The notes under the pieces were generated by a model. The model saw only the letters and a program-made list of their open reading frames with translations. It did not search any database and had not been told where the DNA came from. Below are positions 34,583-43,820 of a stretch of DNA of 64,000 nt, in pieces. The stretch is from Henriciella pelagia. GTDB taxonomy: Bacteria; Pseudomonadota; Alphaproteobacteria; Caulobacterales; Hyphomonadaceae. Numbering within the stretch: position 1 is the first letter of the stretch; each line of letters opens with the position of its first letter. The position numbers and the translations under genes are program-made. The DNA is taken from contig NZ_NCSU01000006.1 in NCBI RefSeq assembly GCF_002088945.1, positions 1 through 64,000 on the forward strand, read 5' to 3'.

Positions 34583-35137
34583 TCAGATCGGCTTGGCGGC
34601 GTCAGGTGCCTCCTTGTTCCAGCCAATCTGCTCCATGAAGCTCATGACTTCCAGAGTGAACCAGTGAACCGTGTCGAGGAAATTGTCGCGGGTGACGCCG
34701 TGAACGAGGTTCACCGAGAACTCGACGAAGGGGTCGCCATCCTCGTCGAGATAGGCCTTGGAGAGCTTGTCGCGATTCCAGTCGCCATAGATGGCGGGCG
34801 GCTGTGCCGTATCGAAATCAAAGCCCGAGGCGAGCGTAATGACTTCGCAGGCGGTGAAGTCGGGGGCGCATGCCTGGAAGTAAAGCCAGAAATTGACCGC
34901 GCCGACCGACGACTTGATCTGCACGGCGCCTGATTCCTGCTTTGACAGGATGACCTCATAGCCTTCTTCGGCGAGGAGGGACGCGACCACCATCGGGTCG
35001 GATGCGTCGATGAGGGAGGCGTCTTCGACCTCCACAGGTGCCGGTGCGAGGTCTGCTGAATCGTCGGCAATCGCGACACAGGCTGCCGGCAGGAATGCTG
35101 CGAGGATTGCGCTGGCCAGCAGTCGATTGAGTGTCAT
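34583..35137 (-). CDS. YbjN-domain exported protein
   Basis: A 184-residue protein with a signal sequence (LLASAILAAFLPAACVAIA) and a YbjN-type domain (DPMVVASLLAEEGYEVILSK, then NFWLYFQACAPDFTACEVITLASGF, ending DNFLDTVHWFTLEVMSFMEQIGW). YbjN-like domains resemble type III secretion chaperones and are of unknown function. The signal implies a periplasmic location, unlike E. coli YbjN. First gene of a probable three-gene operon with the acid phosphatase and GST. Confidence 0.72.
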   Translation of the reverse strand: MTLNRLLASAILAAFLPAACVAIADDSADLAPAPVEVEDASLIDASDPMVVASLLAEEGYEVILSKQESGAVQIKSSVGAVNFWLYFQACAPDFTACEVITLASGFDFDTAQPPAIYGDWNRDKLSKAYLDEDGDPFVEFSVNLVHGVTRDNFLDTVHWFTLEVMSFMEQIGWNKEAPDAAKPI

Positions 35138-35207
35138 CTACGCGTGTCCCCGGTGGCCGACAAGGAATGCTGGCAAAGCGTTTCAATACCCGCAAATTAC
35201 AAACTGC

Positions 35208-35621
35208 TCAGCTATCAGGACGGGTTTCGATCAGGTCCTGATGCTTGAGGCCGGCTTCGCGGTGGCGGTGATAGTCGCGATAGCGCTCATCGCGCATCAT
35301 GCGAAGCATGTGCTGGCGTGACGGATAGCGAACGACGAGAACGCGGTCCCAGTCCTCGTCGCCACCGATCAGAAAGCTGTGAACATTGCCCGTATAGAGG
35401 ATCTTCAGGCCGATATCCGGATCGGAGGACAGGGTTTCGAGGCCGGCGCAGTAGCGATCATAGGCGGCTTCGCCCGAAATGCCGTCGTGTCGTTCCGGAT
35501 CGTCGGCCTTGTATTGAGCGCGCTCGTGGAATTTGAGCAGGTTCACCATGACGATCGGGCCGTCATGGGTGTCCTTGGCAAAGCTGCGCATCTGGTCGGT
35601 GGTGGGTTGCAGGGCAGGCAT
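35208..35621 (-). CDS. DUF1330-domain protein
   Basis: A 137-residue small ferredoxin-like alpha/beta-barrel protein: GPIVMVNLLKFHERAQY, then EAAYDRYCAGLETL and WDRVLVVRYPSRQHMLRMMRDERYRDYHRHREAGL, matching the DUF1330 pattern (VNLLKF and RYPS-x-x-x-x-x-x-M). It has an AAGGAG ribosome site. Monocistronic; no catalytic role is established for the family. Confidence 0.78.
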   Translation of the reverse strand: MPALQPTTDQMRSFAKDTHDGPIVMVNLLKFHERAQYKADDPERHDGISGEAAYDRYCAGLETLSSDPDIGLKILYTGNVHSFLIGGDEDWDRVLVVRYPSRQHMLRMMRDERYRDYHRHREAGLKHQDLIETRPDS

Positions 35622-35665
35622 GAAGGCTCCTTGTGGTTTGCTTCATCTTCGCCGGACACTACTGT

Positions 35666-37435
35666 CTAGACAACCTCATCCCATTTTCGGCTTAGCCGGT
35701 TGGCAGCATTGATGATGCCGACCATGGAATAGGTCTGCGGGAAGTTGCCCCACAGTTCTCCATTTGATGTGTCGATGTCTTCAGACAGCAGGCCGAGCCG
35801 CGTCCTGTGCGCCAGCACGTCCTCGAACATGGCGCGCGCCTCGTCGACCCGCCCGATCCGGGCCAGCGCATCGATATGCCAGAAGGTGCAGGCGGTGAAG
35901 GCTGTCTTGGGCAGGCCGAAATCGTCTTCCACCCTGTAGCGGAAGACATGATAGCCGTCTCGCAGTTCCTCATCGATGCGTTCGACAGTCTTGACGAAGC
36001 GCTCATCGCCCGCGTCGATAAACCCGATTTCGGCCATGAGCAGAACGGACGCATCGAGCGCGTCTTCGCCGAAGGCACCCGTGAAGGCCTGGCGTTTCTC
36101 ATTCCACGCCTTTTCCAGCACCCCCTCGCGGATGGCATCGGCCTTGCCGTTCCAGTAGTCGGCGCGGTCATTCATATCGAGGAAGGTGGCGATGCGGGCG
36201 AGACGGTCGCAGGCAGCCCAGCACATGATCGCCGACGATGTATGAACGTGCGCCTTGCCGCGAAACTCCCAGATGCCGGCATCGGGCGTATTCCAGACAG
36301 CATAGGCGCGTTCGCCCACGCCTTCGAAGTGGGCAAATTCAAGCGGGCCGGCCTTGGCGTAGAGCCGATCGTCAAAGAAGGCCTGGCTCGCCCCAAGGAT
36401 CACGTGGCCATACACATCATGCTGGATGTGTTCGGCGGCCTGATTGCCGAAGCGGACAGGGCCGTGATCGCGATAACCGGGAAGGGCATGCGCGATTTCT
36501 TCGGTCAGGTCATGTTCGAGGGAAATGCCATAGACGGGCTGGATATGCCCGCCATTCGTATGCGCGACAGTATTCCTGAGATAGGCGAGATAGTGTTCCA
36601 GCGTGCCGACCGCTGACAGGCGATTCAACGCGGTGACGGTGAAATAGGCATCGCGCAGCCAGCAGAAGCGATAGTCCCAGTTGCGCTCTGAGCCTTCATG
36701 CTCGGGAATGCTGGTGGTGAGCGCGGCGACAATACCGCCGGTTTCTTCATAGACGCATAGTTTCAGTGTGATGGCGGCGCGGATAACGGCGTCCTGCCAG
36801 TCCGGCGGGGTATCGAGACGGCGGGTCCAGGACATCCAGTGGTCGGCGGTGCGCTCCAGCCATTCCAGTGCGATGACGCCGACCCGGTCCGACAGGCTTT
36901 CGTCAGGCCCCAGCAGGAAGCTCAGCTCCCGGTCGAGGACGAAGTCGCGGCCATCCATGACATAGGAAACCGGCGCGTCAGTTGTGACGCGGAAACCGGC
37001 ATGTTCGTCGAGGAAGCTTATATGGCTGACACCCCGGCGGGTCACCATATTGTACTCGCCGCGCTGGCTCTGCGCGAACAGTTCGACCCGTATTTTCGGC
37101 ATGCCCTTGAGCGGTGTGATCCGGCGGACCATGGAGGAGGGCCTGAACATCCGGCCCTTGTCCATGAATCGGGGGCAGAAGTCGGTAATGCGGATGGCAG
37201 ACCCGTCTTCAGCCTCGAGCACGGTTTCAATGATCGCTGTATTGCGTTGATACGTCTGGGTGCTTTTGACGTGGCCCTGCAGGCTGACTGCAAACTGGCC
37301 CCGCCCGCCCAGCAATTTGTTGAAGACCGGCTCGCCATCAAAACGCGGCAGGCAGAGCCAGGTACAGATGCCATTCTCGTCAATCAGGCCGGCGACTGTG
37401 CCATTGCCAATGATGCCAAGTTCAAGATTGCTCAT
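35666..37435 (-). CDS. GH15-family glycoside hydrolase (glucoamylase/trehalase-like)
   Basis: A 589-residue protein with the bacterial GH15 layout. An N-terminal beta-sandwich starts LGIIGNGTVAGLIDENGICTWLCLPRFDG. An (alpha/alpha)6 barrel follows, with general acid region RNWDYRFCWLRDAYFTVTALNRL and second catalytic region LLSEDIDTSNGELWGNFPQTYSMVGIINAA (Glu). Some GH15 members in actinobacteria hydrolyse trehalose. Its ATG overlaps the otsB stop (ATGA), so it is co-translated with the trehalose synthesis genes. A role in trehalose turnover or in trimming a glucan is inferred. Confidence 0.85.
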   Translation of the reverse strand: MSNLELGIIGNGTVAGLIDENGICTWLCLPRFDGEPVFNKLLGGRGQFAVSLQGHVKSTQTYQRNTAIIETVLEAEDGSAIRITDFCPRFMDKGRMFRPSSMVRRITPLKGMPKIRVELFAQSQRGEYNMVTRRGVSHISFLDEHAGFRVTTDAPVSYVMDGRDFVLDRELSFLLGPDESLSDRVGVIALEWLERTADHWMSWTRRLDTPPDWQDAVIRAAITLKLCVYEETGGIVAALTTSIPEHEGSERNWDYRFCWLRDAYFTVTALNRLSAVGTLEHYLAYLRNTVAHTNGGHIQPVYGISLEHDLTEEIAHALPGYRDHGPVRFGNQAAEHIQHDVYGHVILGASQAFFDDRLYAKAGPLEFAHFEGVGERAYAVWNTPDAGIWEFRGKAHVHTSSAIMCWAACDRLARIATFLDMNDRADYWNGKADAIREGVLEKAWNEKRQAFTGAFGEDALDASVLLMAEIGFIDAGDERFVKTVERIDEELRDGYHVFRYRVEDDFGLPKTAFTACTFWHIDALARIGRVDEARAMFEDVLAHRTRLGLLSEDIDTSNGELWGNFPQTYSMVGIINAANRLSRKWDEVV

Positions 37436-38163
37436 CCCTGCCCCTGTTCGCTGAGCCAGCTGGTCACGCTGTCGGGCGTTTCCAGCCGGTGGTGTGCCTC
37501 GGTCGGACCTTCGCCGACCTTGATTGAAGTCCCGCCGAGCCGGTTGGCCACGACAAAGGCGTCTTCATCAGTGGTGTCGTCGCCGATCATGATCGGGCTG
37601 CGCCCTGCAAAGGGCGGCTGGCCCATCAGGCTTTCGAGCGCACGCCCCTTGTTTGCGGAGACGGGTTTGACTTCGATCACCATCTTGCCAGCTTGAACCT
37701 TGTAGTCCGGCTGGTCAGCGACCGTGTCCGACAGGCGCGCGAGCAAGGTGTCGCCGAGCTCCGGCGCCCTGCGAAAGTGAACCGCAAAGACCGGGCCCTT
37801 GTGCTCGATCCGCACGCCTTCAAGACCGCGCACACTCATCTCGACAGCATTACTGAGCGAGCGGGGCGGGGAGGCTGCGACCGTTGCCGGGGCCTCGCCG
37901 GGTTTGCAGATCTCCAGGCCATGACCACCAGCGCGCCAGTGTGAGAGGGGCACGCGGGACGACAGATCGCGAATATCGCGTCCACTGATGATGCAGATCG
38001 CTTCCGCAACAAATAGCTGCAGCCGGTTGATGGCAGCAAGGGTCTCGCCCGGCATTGCGACGGTATCGGGATCGTCCTGGATCGGTGCCAGCGTTCCATC
38101 AAAATCGAGGAAAAGCGCCGAGCGTTTCGTCAGGCGCGGCAGATCAGCCATGAGGTTGCTCAT
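37432..38163 (-). CDS. otsB: Trehalose-6-phosphate phosphatase
   Basis: A 243-residue HAD phosphatase: motif I ALFLDFDGTLAPI (Asp20, Asp22), CIISGRDIRDL, GGHGLEI, KGRALESL, and the acidic GDDTTDEDAF. It removes phosphate from trehalose-6-phosphate made by OtsA. ATG at 38163 is chosen because it overlaps the otsA stop as ATGA; an upstream ATG would extend 42 nt into otsA. Its own stop overlaps the GH15 start in the same way, giving a tight otsA-otsB-GH15 unit. Confidence 0.92.
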   Translation of the reverse strand: MSNLMADLPRLTKRSALFLDFDGTLAPIQDDPDTVAMPGETLAAINRLQLFVAEAICIISGRDIRDLSSRVPLSHWRAGGHGLEICKPGEAPATVAASPPRSLSNAVEMSVRGLEGVRIEHKGPVFAVHFRRAPELGDTLLARLSDTVADQPDYKVQAGKMVIEVKPVSANKGRALESLMGQPPFAGRSPIMIGDDTTDEDAFVVANRLGGTSIKVGEGPTEAHHRLETPDSVTSWLSEQGQG

Positions 38164-39530
38164 CCAGCCTCCACGCCCAGATCGCGAAGGAATTTCTCCC
38201 GCCACCAGGAAATATCCTGATCGACAACGGTCTGGCGAAGCTTTTCCCAGCGTTCCTGGCGTTCTTCGAGCGGCATGGTCAGCGCCTTGTAGAGCACTTC
38301 GGCGACGCGATAGGTATCGTGCGGATTGACGATGAGCGTGTCGGACAGCTGTTCGGCGGCACCGGCAAATTCCGACAGTATAAGGACGCCGGGATCGTCA
38401 GGGTCCTGCGCCATCACAAATTCCTTGGCAACGAGGTTCATGCCGTCGCGGAGCGGCGTGACCAGGCAGGCGCGGGCGATGCGGTAGAGGCCAGCGAGCT
38501 CGCGCCGGTCATAGGAGCGGGCAAGATAACGGATCGGAATCCAGTCAAGGTCGCCATAATCACCATTGATGCGGCCTGCGAGACCGTCAAGCTGTGTTCT
38601 GAGGTCGCGATACTCCTCGACCTTTGATCGCGAAGGCGGGGCAATCTGGGTGAACGACACCTTGCCGCGTGTCTGCGGGAAGTGGTCGAACAGCTTGCCG
38701 ACGGCTTCGAAGCGTTGTGGCAGGCCCTTGGAATAGTCCATTCGGTCGACGCCGAGGACGAGATTCCGCCCGCCGAGGAATCTGCCGATCCGGGAGGCCG
38801 CCGTATTGGCGACTTCGCTCATCGCCGCCTTTGCGAAGGAGTCGGCTTCAATGCCAATGGGATAGGCGTTCGCGCGGATGCGCCGGCCAAACACGCTGAT
38901 CCAGCCATCGCCTTCGTCCGTCGCGTCGCAATTCTCGACAAGGTAGCGCACGAAATTGCTGCGGTCGGTCTTCGACTGGAAGCCGAGCACGCTGAACTGG
39001 CTCATGGCGCGGGCAATCGTGTCGTGTTCCGGCAGTGTGCGGAAGACTTCCGGCGATGGAAACGGAATGTGCAGAAAAAAGCCGATCGGGCCTTTCCAGC
39101 CGCTCTGGCGCAGATAGTCGCCCATAAGCAGGAAGTGATAATCGTGAACCCAGACGCTGTCGCCGTCCTTGAGGCGCGGGGCGACGAGGCTTGAAATCCG
39201 GGCATTGACGGCGGCATAGGCCGAGAAGTCCGGATTGGCGAAATGTGCGAGGTCTACCCGGTAGTGGAAGATCGGCCAGATGACGCGGTTTGCATACTGC
39301 AGGTAATAGCCGTCATGTTCCTGCTCGGTGAGGTCGGTGACGACAAATTCGACGCCTTCATCAGTGAACACTTCCGGCTCTGCGGGGACTTCGTCGGAAA
39401 TATTACCTGACCAGCCGACCCACATCCCGCCGGTGGATTTAAGCGATTCCCAGACAGCAACGGCAAGGCCGCCTGCGCGCGCGCTCGCATCAGCTGCGGT
39501 CCGGTTCGAGATCGCAATGAGTCTGCCCAT
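38160..39530 (-). CDS. otsA: Trehalose-6-phosphate synthase (GT20)
   Basis: A 456-residue glycosyltransferase that makes trehalose-6-phosphate from UDP-glucose and glucose-6-phosphate. It shows the N-terminal start [60 protein letters not shown] and [20 protein letters not shown] with the catalytic/nucleotide-binding residues. AAGGAG is 7 nt before the ATG. It is the first gene of the trehalose operon. The product is a compatible solute and stress protectant, fitting a marine organism. Confidence 0.94.
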   Translation of the reverse strand: MGRLIAISNRTAADASARAGGLAVAVWESLKSTGGMWVGWSGNISDEVPAEPEVFTDEGVEFVVTDLTEQEHDGYYLQYANRVIWPIFHYRVDLAHFANPDFSAYAAVNARISSLVAPRLKDGDSVWVHDYHFLLMGDYLRQSGWKGPIGFFLHIPFPSPEVFRTLPEHDTIARAMSQFSVLGFQSKTDRSNFVRYLVENCDATDEGDGWISVFGRRIRANAYPIGIEADSFAKAAMSEVANTAASRIGRFLGGRNLVLGVDRMDYSKGLPQRFEAVGKLFDHFPQTRGKVSFTQIAPPSRSKVEEYRDLRTQLDGLAGRINGDYGDLDWIPIRYLARSYDRRELAGLYRIARACLVTPLRDGMNLVAKEFVMAQDPDDPGVLILSEFAGAAEQLSDTLIVNPHDTYRVAEVLYKALTMPLEERQERWEKLRQTVVDQDISWWREKFLRDLGVEAG

Positions 39531-39637
39531 GCAGGCTCCTTTTCACCTTCGACTGTCTCTATGTGCCGCGTGCCTGCCTGCTCGCAACCCCAGCGGCCAA
39601 ATTAGCGCGGCAATTCAGCCCGCTGGTCTAAAAGTGC

Positions 39638-39868
39638 TCAATCGCCAGAAGGTTTCAGATGGCGGTCCAGAAATGACATGCGCGTCTTCATCAGATGGGT
39701 CTGCAGGGCCGCTCCGCGTATGCCATGGCGCTGGCCAGGATAGGTCATGAGGTCAAACATCTGCCCGGCTTCCTGCATCGCCGCCATAAGGCGGGTCGTA
39801 TGGCCGAAGGGGACGTTGTCGTCAGCCATGCCATGCATCAGGAGGAGGGTGGTCAGCATTCGCATGCC
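39638..39868 (-). pseudogene. S9 prolyl oligopeptidase-family peptidase, C-terminal remnant
   Basis: About 75 codons match the end of dipeptidyl-peptidase IV-like S9 enzymes: LLLMHGMADDNVPFGHTTRLMAAMQEAGQMFDLMTYPGQRHGI. The catalytic Asp (ADDNV) and His (QRHGI) are present. The nucleophile Ser region and the whole propeller are missing, and no homologous frame continues upstream (39869-40067 shows nothing recognisable). It is a decayed gene, not a functional peptidase. Confidence 0.72.
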
Positions 39869-40067
39869 GCAAACCTAGCGCGTCCAGAAGCGATGTCAGC
39901 CTGCAAATATGGCCGATGCATCGTTGGAACCAGCCGGCGCGTGCCCTGGAGCTTTGCGCGTGGAAACCGCCAGGGACATCGGCCAGACATGCTTTCACAA
40001 GGCGAACGTGAATGAAGGTTGCCAAGCTGCCGCAAGCTGCCCTCTGGTAGAACCGGCACAGTGAGGC

Positions 40068-40499
40068 CTATGGCATGCAGGCTTTGTAAGTTGTGCCAAA
40101 TGGGCCAAGGCAGGTCCGCTGTTTGTCGGCCGCCTGATCAATGCACCACTGATAAGCTGTAATCGGTGCAGGGTTCGGATCCTGCGTCGTAGGAGAAGGT
40201 TGAGGCACCCAAGGCTGAACGCCGCTTAACGCAAACTCATTGTGACAAGCCGTCACCGTGTTTTCGTAATTGGTCTGACAGGTTTGGAAACAATCTCGTA
40301 TCGGATCGAACTCATAAATACCATAAGCATCCATCGAGAATTCATACTGCTGAATGCCAAGGTCCAGCGCGTCTTGCGCATCCTGTATGTCGAAGGTCTT
40401 ATCGGGCGAGCAACCTACATCCCAACAGCTTCCAGCCTGTGAATTAGCGTTGAATGCCATGAGGCCTACTGATATTGGGTATATCAACCACAGTCTCAT
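40068..40499 (-). CDS. Small exported cysteine-rich protein, unknown
   Basis: A 143-residue orphan with a short hydrophobic leader (WLIYPISVGLMAFNANSQAG) and eight cysteines in the mature part (SCWDVGC, DCFQTC, TACHNE, QWC, RTC, KAC), suggesting disulfide-bonded periplasmic or secreted folding. It also has a proline-rich stretch (VQPWVPQPSPTTQDPNPAP). The gene and its upstream gap are AT-richer than the surroundings, hinting at recent acquisition. I do not recognise a family. Flanked by the S9 remnant and ettA; no operon partner. Confidence 0.6.
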   Translation of the reverse strand: MRLWLIYPISVGLMAFNANSQAGSCWDVGCSPDKTFDIQDAQDALDLGIQQYEFSMDAYGIYEFDPIRDCFQTCQTNYENTVTACHNEFALSGVQPWVPQPSPTTQDPNPAPITAYQWCIDQAADKQRTCLGPFGTTYKACMP

Positions 40500-40699
40500 T
40501 TTTTCTTCCGGATTCGATTATTTTTTCATCCAATAGTTGTGCAAAATAACGAGGTCAAGTTGATGTGAGGTAGCTTGCTCGCCGTTACAGTGAACGAATA
40601 TCTGACAATGCCGCATCACTCACCTTGATCTTATGGGGTCGGCTCGCCTACATCGCACCCATTCCGATAATCTCCCAGACATCAGCGAGCAATCAGCCC

Positions 40700-42367
40700 A
40701 TGGCCGGTCAACAATACGTCTTCAACATGCAGGGTCTCACCAAGACGTATCCGGGTGGGAAAAAGGTGTTCGAGAACATCCACCTGTCCTTCCTGCCGGA
40801 TGCCAAGATCGGTGTGGTCGGCGTCAATGGCGCGGGTAAATCGACCCTGCTGCGCATCATGGCCGGTCAGGACAAGGAATTTAACGGTGAGGCGAATGCC
40901 GCGCCCGGCGTGAAGGTCGGCTACCTGCCGCAGGAACCGAAGCTCGACCCGTCCATGACCGTGTTCGAGAATATTGCCAGCCAGTGCCCGGAAAAGCAGC
41001 TGGTCGACAAGTTCAACGAGATTTCGATGAAGCTCGGCGAGGAATACACTGACGAGCTGATGGAAGAGATGACGGCGCTGCAGGAGCAGGTCGACAGCGC
41101 GGATGCGTGGGACATCGACTCCAAGATCGAGATGGCAATGATCGCGCTTGGCTGTCCTGAAGGCGATGCGAGCGTGGAGAACCTCTCGGGCGGTGAGATC
41201 CGCCGCGTCGCGATCTGCCAGCTGCTGCTGTCCAAGCCTGACATGATCCTGATGGACGAACCGACCAACCACCTCGACGCCGAGACGGTCGCCTGGCTTC
41301 AGAACTACCTGATCAACTTTCCGGGCTGCGTCATCCTCGTGACCCACGACCGTTACTTCCTCGACGAGATCACCGACTGGATCCTCGAGCTCGATCGTGG
41401 CCGGGGCATCCCTTACAAGGGCAATTATTCCGACTGGGTCGAGCAGAAGGCCAAGCGGATGGAGCAGGAAGCTCGCGAGGATGCCGGCAAGAAGCGCACG
41501 CTGGCCAAGGAACTCGAATGGGTTCGCGCTGGCGCCAAGGCGCGCCAGTCCAAGTCCAAGGCGCGTATCCAGGCTTATGAGCAGCGCGCGGCAGAGGCTG
41601 AACGCGAGAAGGTCTCAACGGCGCAGATCCGCATCCCGCCGGGCCCGCGTCTGGGCAACGTCGTCATTGAGGCGGAGAATCTGCGCAAGGCGTTCGGCAA
41701 CAATCTGCTCATCGAGGACCTTACCTTCAAATTGCCGCCGGGCGGCATTGTTGGCGTCATCGGTCCGAACGGTGCGGGTAAGTCGACCCTGTTCAAGATG
41801 ATCCTCGACCTGGAAGAGCCGGACGCAGGCTCGATCCGCGTCGGCGATACGGTGAAGCTCGGCTATGTCGACCAGAGCCGCGACAAGCTCGACGACAAGA
41901 AGAATGTCTGGGAAGAGATTTCAGATGGCCTCGATGTCATCGACCTTGGCGGTGTGGAAGTCAGCTCCCGGGCCTATACCGGCGCCTTCAATTTCAAGGG
42001 CTCGGACCAGCAGAAGAAGGTCGGACTGCTGTCGGGTGGTGAGCGCAACCGTGTCCACCTCGCCAAGATGTTGCGCCAGGGTGCGAACTGCCTTCTCCTC
42101 GACGAACCGACCAACGATCTGGACGTGGAAACCCTGCAGGCCCTCGAAGAAGGCCTCGACGGTTTCCCGGGCTGCGCCGTGGTCATCTCGCACGATCGCT
42201 GGTTCCTCGACCGGATGGCGACGCACATCCTCGCCTTTGAGGGTGACAGCCACGTCGAGTGGTTCGAGGGGGATTTCTCGTCTTACCTTGAAGACAAGAA
42301 GCGCCGCCTCGGCCCGGATGCCGTCGAGCCGAAGAAGCTGAAGTTCAAGAAGTTTGCACGCAGCTAG
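40700..42367 (+). CDS. ettA: Energy-dependent translational throttle protein EttA (ABC-F ATPase)
   Basis: A 555-residue soluble ABC-F protein with two ATPase domains. Walker A motifs are GVNGAGKST and GPNGAGKST, signatures LSGGEIRR and LSGGERNR, and Walker B motifs LMDEPTNHLDAE and LLDEPTNDLDVE. The inter-domain linker (KAKRMEQEAREDAGKKRTLAKELEWVRAGAKARQSKSKARIQAYEQ) and the first-domain arm are as in EttA. It binds the ribosomal E site and gates the first elongation step by ADP/ATP ratio. ATG at 40700 is chosen because the family begins MA-x-QYVFNMQGLTKTYPGGK; an open frame extends 75 nt upstream. Confidence 0.95.
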   Translation: MAGQQYVFNMQGLTKTYPGGKKVFENIHLSFLPDAKIGVVGVNGAGKSTLLRIMAGQDKEFNGEANAAPGVKVGYLPQEPKLDPSMTVFENIASQCPEKQLVDKFNEISMKLGEEYTDELMEEMTALQEQVDSADAWDIDSKIEMAMIALGCPEGDASVENLSGGEIRRVAICQLLLSKPDMILMDEPTNHLDAETVAWLQNYLINFPGCVILVTHDRYFLDEITDWILELDRGRGIPYKGNYSDWVEQKAKRMEQEAREDAGKKRTLAKELEWVRAGAKARQSKSKARIQAYEQRAAEAEREKVSTAQIRIPPGPRLGNVVIEAENLRKAFGNNLLIEDLTFKLPPGGIVGVIGPNGAGKSTLFKMILDLEEPDAGSIRVGDTVKLGYVDQSRDKLDDKKNVWEEISDGLDVIDLGGVEVSSRAYTGAFNFKGSDQQKKVGLLSGGERNRVHLAKMLRQGANCLLLDEPTNDLDVETLQALEEGLDGFPGCAVVISHDRWFLDRMATHILAFEGDSHVEWFEGDFSSYLEDKKRRLGPDAVEPKKLKFKKFARS

Positions 42368-42399
42368 GGCGGGCGAACGCTTGTCCCGGTCGGCTGCGT

Positions 42400-42798
42400 T
42401 CAGGGCCGGCCATGATCGGCGGGTTTCGGAGCCTCGGGCGGTCTGGCGGCGGTTCGCTGCATGTCCGGCGCGGGTTTGTCCCTTGTCAGCAGTGGCAGGT
42501 AGACCCATCGCGTTGCCTCGCCCTGGCGTGACACGCGCGCCCAGTCGCCTTTCTGCTCATAGATGTGAACGACGTCGCCGCGCCGGAAGGTGGATGCGAT
42601 CTTGTGCGCTTCACCGGGGCCGGTTCGCACGTTCAGTGTTGCGGGACTGACATAATAGGTGAGGTTGGCGCCGGCGATCACCGGCTTCGGTGAAGGTGCA
42701 TGGCTCTGCGCGATGGCATAGGTCGCGGTGCTGGACATCACCAGCCCGGCCAGACCGACAAAAAGTGCGTTTCGGGTTCTCATTCTTCTGGACATCAT
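42400..42798 (-). CDS. SH3-domain exported protein
   Basis: A 132-residue protein with a signal sequence (ALFVGLAGLVMSSTATYAIAQ) and one bacterial SH3 domain (ATLNVRTGPGEAHKIASTFRRGDVVHIYEQKGDWARV, then RWVYLPLL). A proline-rich tail follows. AAGGAG precedes the ATG. Probably periplasmic and peptidoglycan-associated; partner unknown. Convergent with ettA. Confidence 0.78.
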   Translation of the reverse strand: MMSRRMRTRNALFVGLAGLVMSSTATYAIAQSHAPSPKPVIAGANLTYYVSPATLNVRTGPGEAHKIASTFRRGDVVHIYEQKGDWARVSRQGEATRWVYLPLLTRDKPAPDMQRTAARPPEAPKPADHGRP

Positions 42799-42965
42799 TT
42801 TCGGGTCTCCTTTGCTGCCGTTCTGATGATGAGAGTGAAACGCGGGGGAACAGAAATTCCGTTCGTGGATTGCTGATTGTTAAGGACAGACCACAGCGAT
42901 GCTGGCGAGCTGCTTCTATGTGCGCTGCCTGAAGCGTTCGCGACAGTAAGGACGCAAACCCATCC

Positions 42966-43736
42966 ATGCCCATGAAAAGCAGATACATTCTGAGCTTGTC
43001 GGTACTCGTCGTCCTGCTGGCGGCGTTGACCTATGCAGTGCAGGTGCAGCTTATCCCGGCCGCAATTGACGGCGAGCTCAGCGAACTGGTGCTCGCGACG
43101 CGTCACCCGGCCGATGACTGGGTCGTCGTGCTCGTCACCCTGCTTGGCGACGGGATCGCCTTGACGCTTATCGGGGCAGCGGTCACGGTTGCGCTCGCCT
43201 TCCGGTCAGCCTGGTGGCCGGCGGTGACGACGGGGCTCGTCTTCATCACCACTCCATTCGTCGTGAAAGCCATCAAGCTTCTGGTCGGTCGCGAGCGCCC
43301 AAATGCCGACCTTTACAGCGGGGTGGAGAGCTTCAGCTTTCCGTCCGGTCACATGACCAATTCGATGGTGATCTACGGCACGCTGGCCATGCTGGCGGCC
43401 TATGCCCTTGAGGGCTGGTGGCGGCGGGCTGCGCTTGCTGGTTTCGTCACTCTCATCGTCTCCATCGGAGCGTCACGCGTCTATCTGGGCGCACACTGGC
43501 CGAGTGATGTGATTGCCGCCATGCTGCTCGCCACCATCATGCTTTGCGTGGTGCACTCGAGCTTGGCGCGGCAAGCTGGTGATCTTTCCTTGCGCCGGGC
43601 GTTTGTCCTGGTTTTCCTGTTCACGCTGGCTGTGTGGGCGGTGTATGGCTTTCTGACGCTGGAAGTGGCTCTGGATATCTACAAGATCGATGTCGATCCG
43701 GAAGGTACCATCGATATTGAGCCGCCAGAACAGTGA
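42966..43736 (+). CDS. PAP2-family membrane phosphatase
   Basis: A 256-residue membrane protein with the three-part acid phosphatase signature of type 2 phosphatidic acid phosphatases: KAIKLLVGRERP, then FSFPSGHMTNS, and SIGASRVYLGAHWPSDVIA with the catalytic His. Five to six TM segments and a hydrophilic tail are visible. It likely dephosphorylates lipid phosphates such as phosphatidate or undecaprenyl pyrophosphate at the periplasmic face. Single gene; exact substrate unknown. Confidence 0.85.
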   Translation: MPMKSRYILSLSVLVVLLAALTYAVQVQLIPAAIDGELSELVLATRHPADDWVVVLVTLLGDGIALTLIGAAVTVALAFRSAWWPAVTTGLVFITTPFVVKAIKLLVGRERPNADLYSGVESFSFPSGHMTNSMVIYGTLAMLAAYALEGWWRRAALAGFVTLIVSIGASRVYLGAHWPSDVIAAMLLATIMLCVVHSSLARQAGDLSLRRAFVLVFLFTLAVWAVYGFLTLEVALDIYKIDVDPEGTIDIEPPEQ

Positions 43737-43820
43737 GAGCGGTGCCAACATAACGCTAGGCTGACAAGCATATTAACGCCGCGCCTATCGCGATTTCCGT
43801 TAGCTGACACCAAGCCTGTC

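Noticed and set aside
40160-40195. tRNA-like GGGTTCGGATCCTGC segment
   Set aside because: It resembles a T-arm but lies inside the cysteine-rich gene and has no matching acceptor stem or anticodon arm around it.
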